64,000 bases of DNA, from the NCBI GenBank assembly GCA_034190875.2, contig CM067358.1, forward strand, positions 46,187,818 through 46,251,817, read 5' to 3'. The notes below the pieces were generated by a model, which saw only the letters and a list, made by a program, of their open reading frames with translations, was not told where the DNA came from and did not search any database. Within the stretch, counting starts at the first letter, position 1. Every line of letters starts with the position of its first letter. Shown piece by piece: positions 46,747-61,411 of this stretch. Source of the DNA: Urechis unicinctus. Its lineage: Eukaryota > Annelida > Polychaeta > Xenopneusta > Urechidae. The position numbers were made by a program, and so were the translations under genes.

Positions 46747-48350
46747 ACGGAATGTAACTTAAATAAATCAATTTGCCCTATTCACTCGGAACCATTGATA
46801 TACAGGATATAGTAACCATATTTGGAAAGAGAACGACTGTAATTAACTTATCGAATGTGCACCAACAGCAATCCCGTTACACGTTATCCAGCTTAAACAT
46901 AAAGACTTGCCATGTTAGCAATAGGCTGAAAGCAGTGTTACTAGTGTCTTTGTCCCGCAAACCTTTCATGAACTTTGCTGTACAAATGATATAGTCTTGT
47001 GACAAGAAGTAAAGTTATAATGCGCTGGTGTGCCACGGTGTGCTGTGGATCAAGGTAAGGGGTAAGTGGAACAAAAGAGGGTTAACGATTGATGGAACAA
47101 TGTTCTTTACAAGACACATGACTGACTAACGCAACACCATACCAGTCCAAAAGGGTGTAACAAGAAAATCTCTGCAGTTACACTGTAGGGCCACTTAATG
47201 CAAGATCCAAGGAAATCAACATATGGTCGATGGAAGTAAATAAACGGCTATGCTTTGTAAGAGCTGAATAACTTCTATAACAACGCGTACATGAATTTGG
47301 ATTTGCCAAACTGCGGTGTTAGCTGGGATCCCTGTAATATTTTACATCCATACTAATGATTATACATTATGTGTATTTTTGATATTCTATAAAGGTCCAA
47401 CCATTTAATGGAAATATACGTTAAACAAATAAGTTGGTTACTGAAACAACCCCTTCTTTACCGAAAAATGTACAATATATGTGATGCTAATATTTGTTCC
47501 CTTGCAAAGGCCTGTTACAGGATTACCTTCCACACAGCTAACACTAACATTGACACCGAACCATATGATTCAACAGTATCTGTCCATTCCATATTCCCCC
47601 AAGAGTGTATTCAAAGACCAGCTTAGTAATACAGAAAGTCAATTGAAAATGTTCATTGGCATCGCTAACGAGCCCAGTAATCCTGAAGAAAATCGCAATA
47701 CTGATGGTAGCCCAAATATCCGCTTGTAGCAAACCTAACTATCAAGAAGGAATCGAACGTCTATTTGCCGTGCTAAACGATCTTTGCAAACCGCATAACT
47801 GCCATTGGCTTTCGTTTAGTATGTTTGTGAGATGAAATCATTTTCCTCTCAGCACACGCTTTCAGCAATCTCCTGGTTTCCTTTTTGACAGGGATTCACT
47901 CACACAAACGAGGGTTATTCAGCTTCTAGTAATGTGCCATATTTACGCGTAAAAATAACGCAAAAGGGTTAAAAAGAACTCGGGAGGGTATTTGTGAGGA
48001 CGAACTGCCACGTTTTGAAAGATATTAAATGAGAATGCTTGAAGTATAAACTGATTGAATAAGATATCGCCTATTAAGACTACCGGTGAACAGATATATA
48101 TCACACATGGTGAGCAAATCATCTCCCCAAAGCAATTTAATGTTGCCGCGTCATTAAGGATTCTCATGCATCTATATCTGCGTAAGATTGGACGTAAAAC
48201 AGACACATTATTGTGCTAATGAATAATTGCATTCTCAATAGTAAGGCGCAACTATAATACTATCTGTGCTTGGTTTTGTGGGGCATTTACATCAGTACGC
48301 ACGTGTTGTCAAATGAAGTAATACATAATTTTTTGAGAATCAAAATGCTT
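46747..48350. repeat. Large duplication R7, copy 1 (about 1.6 kb)
   Basis: Collinear with 50182-53030, same orientation, about 3.4 kb upstream of it. Strong blocks: 46780-46895 with 50205-50312; 47175-47240 with 51483-51550; 47440-47690 with 51790-52020; 47790-48240 with 52085-52430 and 52835-52930; weaker similarity to 48350. In hand-aligned blocks (46833-46895, 47622-47681, 47904-47954) differences from copy 2 fall mostly at third or first codon positions and rarely at second, hinting at a formerly coding element. Several stops interrupt every frame, so the copy is dead now. The class of element is not identified. Confidence 0.85.
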
Positions 48351-50181
48351 CCAGATTGTACACTTATCTATTGCAATAAACACACGTTCCGGTACTATTT
48401 ATGTACAAAAATATAACCTGGTGCTTTTTCTACTTGATTTTGTTCGACCACTTTGCAAAGCAGCATCATGACTAGAGCACAAATCTAACACCGTTTCCTT
48501 TATATCACGCATATCTACAAACCACCATGTGTCGACTTGTCAGAGTATGATTACAATGATCGCAGGAGAGCTATGATTATCAGAAAATTAGAATTACACA
48601 CACGAGAAACATTTGCATATGTATGTTGAGTGTCTTGATAACTATGTGTTGGTTTATACAGCGAAGTCCATGAGCAAAGTCTGAAGCGAATCAGATAGAG
48701 AGAGTAGGGCATTATTTTGTGAGGGGATATATGTAATCAAGTTAGTTCGATGGAGTGATTAGACCACACGAAGAGACAACCCTCCTTAATATGTTGTGCG
48801 ATAACTATGCGCATGTCATTTAGACTAGATAATGTTTGGATTTCCGTTATTGCCATTTCCTTCACCGCTGCATTCTAGATAGTTGAGTTGTTGTACTTTA
48901 GGTGTCACCCGACGTGCTTGCAAGAGCTTTTGCTAGGTAAATTGAATGTTTCATCTGGGATATATTAAGGTTGATATGCAATAGCCTTTAAATTAACTTT
49001 AGCAATCCATACAGAAATATACCCTACACACTTCCAAGCAGCATATCGCCGATATGTATATCAACAATTTAACTATTCAAGATTCACTCATAAATATCAA
49101 ATATAGGCGATTATATTTGCAAACACGATAGAAACATTTCAATACAAGGGAAATAGATCTTCAAATAGCGTGCTTTTCTTGGCAGTAAGATCGATGGTCA
49201 GGTCTTTATAATGAGAGACTGGCGCGTTTGCCTTTAACAAATAGATTGGACTATGGGGAAACGTTGTACATTGCCTTCCTTCCAGCACAATGCGGTGAAT
49301 TCATGGCAATTATGTGTTTTTACACCCAATATTAAGAGGATAATAACAGACAAAGGTATAACTCGTAGACATAGATTTGATGCAGTCACCATGACGCATT
49401 TGTCCAACTGCTTCTTTCAATATCACACAATGCTTATTGACCGATATGATATACTGCATGAGTGTGGCCGACTATGCCATTGAACACTTTTGTTACCTTA
49501 TCAAAGGTGTCAAAGTAAAACAAGGAGACAAAATGTGATGTGGAAAAAAATTGAAATTCAGGGATTTCAAGCTATATTTGCCAGTTTACTGTAATAATGT
49601 GTATCAATATTGAGGAAATATTCCATGGAGAAAGAAAGGTCAGGTCCATGAGGGGAAAACCAACCACCGTGCTGTCAAATGATTCCGTTTGGTAGCCCAT
49701 GCAAAACGGGTTGTATATTTGGCACTTGAATCAAACCTCACAAAATATATTCGGTAACTTATTCCATTGTAGTTAAGCAATGAGAGCGCGACCAGCTGAA
49801 ACACAATGTCACAGGTGTCAACTTAATCGCCTTAACCAAAAACTAGATACGGAAATATTGTCAATGGCAAGGAAGATATTATGCAAAAACATATGTACAC
49901 ATTTTGAGCCTTTGCCAATACATGAGACAAAATAAAACATGTCTATGGTAAACAGAAGTGTCCAAATAAGGTGATCTGAAAGCTATAGAATGAGCCGGAA
50001 GCGATTAGCGCTCTTCTTGAAGAAGGTCATCATCTCTTCACGCTGTAGCTCACATCAATAAATTGTTTCCATTTATAACGACTATATAGTCATCTATAAA
50101 TAAATGGTTATTGGATGATTCAAAAACATCCTTATAACGAGAATGGCATGCGAAGATGGCGTGACTCACCATTGAAAATCT
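48351..50181. other. Non-coding spacer between R7 copies
   Basis: No gene supported. A plus frame at 49253-49483 (76 codons) has no recognisable features. R7 similarity may extend weakly to about 48480. Confidence 0.5.
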
Positions 50182-53030
50182 TACATAAATATATTTGGTA
50201 GCCATTTTCACTCGGAAACATTGATATATTGACCATATTGCCAACGGGAACGACTGTAATAGACTTAGCAAATCTGCATCAACAGCAGTCCCGTTACACA
50301 CTATCCAGGTTAATGCTTAATGGTCTCGGTGCTAAGGTTGCAAGGAGAGAAGGGGAAAACCAATTCGAGAGATTGGAAGGCCTTGTTCTTTGATTTGAGG
50401 ACTCGCACAAGGACCCTATCACAACGTTACATGTACATTAACAAATACAAATTAACACGTTTATCTGAGAGTGCATGTATTTGATTTCAATGTTTGAACC
50501 TTAAAATATCATTATGCGTTTTTGGATTTTCAATAACATAATTTGCAATTATGCATTTATATATGCTGATCTGCGTAATAGGTAATAACAAGAGCACCAG
50601 AGAGCCAAAATTTATTGGATAGTCAAAATCATATGAAATATGTGTCCAATTGTGAAATAATTATCAATGGTATGTTGCAGGATGTGTACAATCAATGTTA
50701 CAACGCGAGGGGTGCTCGTTAAAAAGGAACATAGTATCAAATCAAATGGTGAGTTGATACAAGACGTGGCATTCTAGAACTTGACAAGTTTGGAGAATAA
50801 GTGGCACAAATCAGTGTCAACGATTAAAGTGAATGGACAAGGGCATATTGTCTTAACCAGAGACTGGTCAATTTATACGCTCGCGTTTAGTGTTTTGGAT
50901 TAATGGCTAGTAAATTTCCCAATTTGAAGCAAATACTTCTCTTTTCCTTTGACTTTAAAAGATACATTTATGGTGTAAAACATAATACGTAAGAATAACA
51001 CACCTCATGCAATTAAAAAATGGCACGTTTATCTGTATTTTATGCCAATAGCGATCGATTGTCTGCCCTAAAAGCTGTAGATTGTGTCAATAAATTGTGT
51101 GCTGTGAATTTAATGGCACCTTGCAAGATGTTCGTCTTGGCCGTATTGTTGGGAACGTTACACATGATTGGCCACTTAAAACCATGCCAGTTTTCCGAAA
51201 TGGCATGACAAGAACAGGTGCTGTTACGATGACTCTCTTAGAAAACTTTGTTAATATCAGTAAATTCATGGATTCAAATAACATGCGGAGCGCATGGAAA
51301 TTTTCTTTCCTATAAGAAAATGCAGTTGCATTTGAAAGATTGTACATGGTGATTATCGTCGATAGAACACCTGAGGGTGGTTGTTAACACGCCACCCGTG
51401 CTTAAGCCCTAGTCATTATCATTACAACAACAACCTGTTTATTAGCTGTTAAGGAACCCCAGTCACACGCACGCACTAAGCACATTGTAGGGCTGCTTAA
51501 CGCAAGATCAGAGGAAATCAACATATGGTCCATGAATGTTAACGCAGGGCCATGTTTTGTGAGGACTGAATAACTACCAATACCAGACGTATACGTGATT
51601 GTGCTAGCTAGGATCTCTGTGATATATTACACCCATACTATAGATTTTATATAATGTATTTTGTAGATATTCTATAAATGCCCCACCATTTATCGATACA
51701 CAAATAAGTTTGTTACAAGGTCATTTACAAGGCAGCTCAATCCACCACTGTCAATATATGCGGCCGACGCAATAGCAATAATTACCCCTACTTTACCGAA
51801 AAATGTTAAGTTTATGTGATACTGATTTTGTTACATTGGTGACGTTTGTTAGGGGATTATCTTCCACACAGCTAACACTAACATAGACACCGAACCATAT
51901 GATTTAACAGCATCTATCTGTCCCATATTCTTTCGTGAGTATTATTCAAAGACTAGTTGAGCAATACAGAAAGTCAATTGACAATCTTCATAGGCATCTC
52001 TAACGAACTTTGCAATTGTAAAGGAGTGCAACCTTACCACCCAGAGGGTATCGAGCACCAATTTGTCATGATTGACGGTGCTTTCAAGCGGCATAACTGC
52101 ATTTTGCATTCGTTTAGTATGTTTGTAAAATCCATTCCCTCTCAGCTCACGTTTTCAGCAACTTTTTGGTTTCACAAACGAGGGTTATTCAGCCTCCAGT
52201 AATTTGACATATTTAGGCGTAAAACTAATGGAAAGGGTTAAGTAGGACTCGGAATGGTAGTTGAACGATGAGCTGCCACATTGTTGAATGCATAAATATT
52301 TGATGAGATTGCTTGGAGTATTTACTGATTTGATAATATATCGGCCATTGAGACCATTGGCGAATAATTTCATATTGCACATGATCTCCCTAAAGCAATC
52401 TAAAAGGGCGGCCAAGAACATCACTGCACAGCCATAGAAAATGTGAAGGAATATTTCAGAAGGCAGTCAGATTAAATATGCATGTGGTTCTGGTGGCGAA
52501 AAACGCAGGGTTCTTAATTGCAGTTGCCAAGCAGGAATGACATTGTTGTTGATATTCAACCATCAGTCTGGGCCTTTTAGCCCGGCAGCTATAGTAATGA
52601 AATATGATGTTGATGATACAAGTATGAACTTTGGCACACTTTTAGAGTACGCGTTAAGGATGGAATTTGATTATAGGAACATCGCATATTTGTCTTTGAG
52701 CAACAACCGATGCTTTTTTGTTCAGTAGAGCTACTATTTTGACTGGATAGATAATATATCTATTACAGGCACCCCACGACGTGTTAATCCAAGCTCCATT
52801 CTTATGCATTCACTCCTTATATAGTCAATCTATCAAAGTTGCCGCGTCAAAAGGGATTCTCATACATCTATATCGACTTAGATTTGGGGTATAACAGGCA
52901 GCTAATTGTGCAGCTGAATACATCCATGCTGAATAGCTTGCGCAACATTAGTATGCTCACGTTGTCAGTATGCTCACGTTGTCGTTGACAAAGCGAACTT
53001 GAAACAATTCCATATTTTGTAATTTATAGC
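50182..53030. repeat. Large duplication R7, copy 2 (about 2.8 kb, with extra segments)
   Basis: Collinear with 46747-48350 but longer. It holds segments absent from copy 1: about 50320-50780, about 50830-51480 (part of which recurs at 37510-37705), and about 52430-52835. The last includes a 63-codon plus frame (52537-52728) and separates parts that are joined in copy 1 near 48145. Aligned frames carry in-frame stops, for example where copy 1 reads through at about 47550-47580. A 17-bp tandem duplication (AGTATGCTCACGTTGTC) sits at 52952-52985. Best read as a worn copy of an old repeat, or of a shared ancestral sequence with unequal deletion. Confidence 0.85.
52430..52835. repeat. Segment present only in R7 copy 2
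   Basis: In copy 1 the sequence matching the left side (CCCCAAAGCAATTTAATG, ending near 48145) continues directly into the sequence matching the right side (TTGCCGCGTC). In copy 2 about 400 bp separate them. This is either an insertion in copy 2 or a deletion in copy 1. I could not find clear target-site duplications or terminal inverted repeats. Confidence 0.6.
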
Positions 53031-53900
53031 TATAAATGTTGACGCAAATCTATCGAGCACCTACAATATGCTGATAATCTACTTCAAGTACCATCATGGA
53101 GCTCACACATTAGCAGCTTTATGTCTCAAGTTGTCGATGTCACAATTTCAGCGGCTAACATAGACGTCAAGACGTATATCCAAGTCGTTAGCCGTAATAA
53201 TTCCTGGCTGAGAATCAGGACGCGCTCCGGATGTACCCCGAAATCAACCACAGTGCGGTTAAATAACGTCAGTATAGTTAAATAATCAATGACAGGTTTG
53301 ACGAGCTGGCTTGGTGAATATTTGTATAGTTAAATCAATGTTCTAATGAGATAATGGATCAATGAATTATGCATACAATAGCTAAATTAAAATATCGGTA
53401 TTTGTAGCATGTACTGCATCATAGCATAGCATTCTATGAAATCTTGTACATGGCCTCATCTGTCGAGGCATATGATTACTCATGTGCCGGATTTTAGAAC
53501 GGAGGATAAAGTATATGAGTTACACTCTGTCATCATTGGTAATATTTAGCACCCCTTTTATTTTTAGCTCCCTTCTATAGAGCTTAACCGGAAACTGGTT
53601 AAATTATCCGGTAGTAGGTGATGTTATTAATTGTGCATCGGGTGATGGTTTTGCCCTTTTCATTTTAAAGGATTTGTTTTTCTCTCAGTAATCATGGCAC
53701 TAGCCACGTATTTATAATACCCCCTAATGACATTGGCGATCATGCATAATATTGGTAGCCTCCACAGCAGACAGACCACCACTTTATCCATTTATTTCTA
53801 AATAGAATCTAGCATATAATTAAAACAGACTGATCAACGTGCATTTGTGAAAGGCTTTCCTATCCGATGACGCAGATAATCCTTACTATATTACAATGAC
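53031..53900. other. Non-coding stretch before the assembly gap
   Basis: No gene seen. The phrase TATAGTTAAAT recurs at about 53274 and 53325. Confidence 0.5.
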
Positions 53901-54000
53901 NNNNNNNNNNNNNNNNNNNNNNNNNNNNNNNNNNNNNNNNNNNNNNNNNNNNNNNNNNNNNNNNNNNNNNNNNNNNNNNNNNNNNNNNNNNNNNNNNNNN
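53901..54000. other. Assembly gap (100 N)
   Basis: Exactly 100 N, the usual placeholder for a gap of unknown size. The order of sequence on the two sides is a scaffold claim, and a minus frame spanning it is an artefact. Confidence 0.99.
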
Positions 54001-55797
54001 TGACCAAAACTCACAATTGAAGCCAGAAATAAGCGCTGCGACTTAAGAAGGCTAGTCACGTGAAAAGACATTACCAGCATGAATTACGTTGCCCCAAAAT
54101 TGGGACTGAAATGGCGAAAGCTAAAATCTTGGCACTTAATCGGCAAAACATACTGATTGTTTCCGCCTGGGAAGATGCGCTACAAAGAAAAACGATAAAT
54201 GGGTCCTGCCACGTAAGCAAAGATCACCAAATCTCAGCCAACTGACAAAAAGAACTCCTGATCTGCACATTTTTAGGCATGCTCATGATAGCAAACTACC
54301 CATTGATATGTAGTTTTGCCCGAAATAAATCATTCGTGGCGCTGACTCGTATAGATGCTGCCTTCGCCCAATACACCTTTTTCCTTCTTGCAAGTTCCAC
54401 TGTGTCGAATATACACATATATGAATGCCTTAGTAGGCTTCCCGTAGATCCAAATCACCCTGCAACGAATGGTTAGGCGATTCGTGTGTTATTGTGATGG
54501 CTAACGTGGCTGATTTACGTCGAATAGGTTTCCTTCTAATTCTCAAACGGCTTGTTTAGTATCCATCAAGTGAGAACGTGCTATCGTTCGTGATTATTGA
54601 TTACACTTCTAAGAGCCGTTTGAATGTGGTCGTGTGCAAACGAGGAGACTTACCATCTTGTTATTTTGGTAATTACATGATGAACATTATTATGAACATA
54701 CGTCCCAGCATTCTGTGCCTAGCATATGTGCGTTCACCTGCATACTGCTGACTGCTACGGGAAATATATGTTAAAAGCAACACATTACGTTAGGAGGGAA
54801 TACTTGTTCCTCATCAATACTTTTGCCAAGCAGTCTTGTGCAGGTTAGTGATACGATTGGCATGCGTCACGTCGATTCCGAACGAAAAATTGTTTGGATT
54901 GCATCAACGAAAACAACTAACGGCTGTTTTGCTATCATCAAGGCAGATGAGTTATGGCAAACACTCACTACTGTGGATGGTTGCACACGATGAAGCTGAG
55001 CAACTCATTGTTAAATTAAATATTCTGCTTCTGCAGCTGTTTACCGATCTGAGATTACCTGATATATTACGGATGGTGCACTCCAAAGCCCTGAGGGAAT
55101 GGCACTTATCACAGTGATACAATTAAAGTAATCTTTCAGAAACAATTTGCATTATTTTTTTTTTTCAGGCATTGTGATCTCTAGGCAATAGCTTAAAGAG
55201 CACATGGGTACCTTCTGCGTTAATATAACAAACGATTCACTGTAGAGGCAATACTGTCAAAACTGTCGAGTCGTATGACTTTGATAAACGTCTTTAAATT
55301 AGCACCTACAGACAAGAACATTCATCATAGCGCTAATGATATATCGGAGTGATACTTCTTGCTCCTGAACTAGAATACGTAGATGCAATATGTAGGATGA
55401 TGAACTGGCTAGTAATGAGGTTTAAGCTTTGCTGAAAGGATGGTATTGAATGAATGCTTCATTTTGCGTATATGCGGACGGATAGATTGCGCAACAGCAC
55501 ATGTACTGTGCAGAAGGGCGTTAGTATATTTTCTTAGCTTGTCGCACAAAAGACCAACATACGGCATCGTTCGTATGGAATTCGCGACATAGGAATATAA
55601 TGCAACGAATAAATCTACTGCCAGAATATATTGCAGGGACTGCATTTCAGCTGCAAAAGATAATTGTGTACAAAACTATTCCCAATCAATAGAGGTCCAC
55701 GGTAGTACCTGCATTCCTAGTCCTTACATCTGCATAAGCATGTTACCCGGGTGCCACCAACATTAACACTTACGTCTGATCTACCTTTAACGATATA

Positions 55798-55800
<3 letters not shown>
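54001..55800. other. Non-coding stretch after the gap
   Basis: A plus frame at 54836-55117 (93 codons, Leu-rich second half) has no recognised domain. A T-rich tract ending in TTTTTTTTTTTCAG at about 55155-55169 looks like a splice acceptor, but the frame after it closes quickly. Confidence 0.5.
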
Positions 55801-59874
<4,074 letters not shown>

Positions 59875-60101
59875 TTTATATAAATATATATAAATATTTA
59901 TAAATATATGTATATATAATTATGTACATATATAAACATATGTAAATAAATGTATATTTATGTATATATATATATGTATATATGTATATGTATGTTTATA
60001 AATATACATATATATATATATATATTTACATTTATCTATATGTACATATGTATATATATGTATAAATAAATGTGTTTACATATCTATAAATATATATATA
60101 T
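59875..60101. repeat. AT-rich imperfect microsatellite
   Basis: TATATAAATA, TATGTATATA and TTTATAAATATA words with only short pure TA runs. It resembles the tract at 15556-15722. Confidence 0.9.
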
Positions 60102-60948
60102 CGCATGTCTTTCTGAATGCACATGCGCGAGCATATAAATTTACGTTATGAAACCAAACACGCTTGCATAATTAAGCTCCAGCTCATGGTAAGATGTTGA
60201 TGTAACTATAATAGTGCAAGTCTTACAAATCATCAAATTTAATTTTGAGGGATAAAAACGATTCACCAATGCTTTTGATAATGGTTGATACCATCCATAG
60301 CTAACAAACGCATGGAACGAGTGATTGTGTCATAAAATGGTGAAGTTGCGCGTGCATAATTTTTCGACTGAGTCACTATTCATCTGGTTTTCTCAATGCC
60401 AAGAAACATTTACAATTGATCGGTTTGAACAAGTACGCCAAAACGGATGCAAAATAATTTTTTCACAAGATCGTTCAAAAATGCATCTTAGTATTTTGTT
60501 ATTGACTGCATTTCAAAAATAACATCTCAGCCATTTATTTAAAGACGGTAAACAGTAATAAACTTGTGGAGGTGATCACTTTACGAAAATACTTTGCATC
60601 TCGTATAAATGACAATCGACGTGTAAATACTGCTCTATAAAAACTGCAAGGACTACTTATGAGGTGTTACGCCAGGCAAAACAGCTAGGCAACAGGTTGC
60701 AAAGATTGTACAATGTCGTAAAATATGAAACGCCTTTGAACGAAGCACCCGCACACCCTTTCCATGTGCTTTATTGGTTCTGTACAAATTGGCAGATTAA
60801 ACAGTCATTGTGTCGGTAATTCAGCGGCGGAAGCCATTACGGGATGCTGCAGGATCGAAATTAATGATGGCCTTCAATGAGAAGCTTGATTTCCTGTATG
60901 GTCTTGCAGGCATCTACTCTATTTTCGTCATTGAGCCTTACACGTCAG
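60102..60948. other. Non-coding spacer
   Basis: Plus frame 60325-60522 (65 codons), no recognised features. Nothing else noted. Confidence 0.5.
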
Positions 60949-61169
60949 TTGCTGAAATTTGATCAATGTTATGCCAAGGTGTGTGCTTCAGTATAGATTA
61001 AAACCACCAATTGAGGAAGAATTAGCGAAAATTCAACGAACCCGTAACTAGGCAACTTAATTGAGTTAGACCAGAACCGAAAAATAAGCTGTTCCGATCT
61101 ATGGAACCAAGCAATTCGTACGAAGAGTATTTCTTCAGAGCAGTGCCTCGTTGTAAGATATAGCGCAAC
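60949..61169. repeat. Tandem duplication, unit A
   Basis: Runs from GTTGCTG to TATAGCGCAAC. It is followed head to tail by unit B. The word CCAAGGTGTGTGCTTC is at 60974 here and 61214 in B, exactly 240 bp apart. Identity is about 75-80% by eye over the full unit. Confidence 0.85.
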
Positions 61170-61411
61170 GTTGCTGCACTTTGGTCAATGCTATGAAAGA
61201 CATGTAACGGGTACCAAGGTGTGTGCTTCTCTTACGATTATCACAACAATTCGAAGCTGCATTAGCGATAATTGAATAGACCCTGAAGTAGGCAACTTAA
61301 TTGATTCAGACAAGAACTGCAAGATAAACTGTTCCGATAATGCGGATTCAGCAATCAAACCAAAACGATCTATTCCGAGCAGCGCCTCATTGTTAAATAT
61401 AGCACAAGTAA
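61170..61411. repeat. Tandem duplication, unit B
   Basis: Matches unit A throughout, with shared blocks TAGGCAACTTAATTGA, ACTGTTCCGAT (CTGTTCCGAT in A) and GCAG.GCCTC.TTGT. It has about 18-20 bp extra near its left end. A 78-codon minus frame (61191-61427) covers it but the same frame is not kept in unit A. No third unit is present. Confidence 0.85.

Noticed and set aside
47544-47690. Reverse-transcriptase-like C-terminal motif in R7
   Set aside because: A few residues around 47622-47670 recall the FLGL-type segment of LTR retrotransposon polymerases, but copy 2 has stops nearby, catalytic motifs were not found and the match is too short to name a family.
53886-54080. Open frame spanning the N gap
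   Set aside because: The frame contains the 100-N placeholder and is an artefact.
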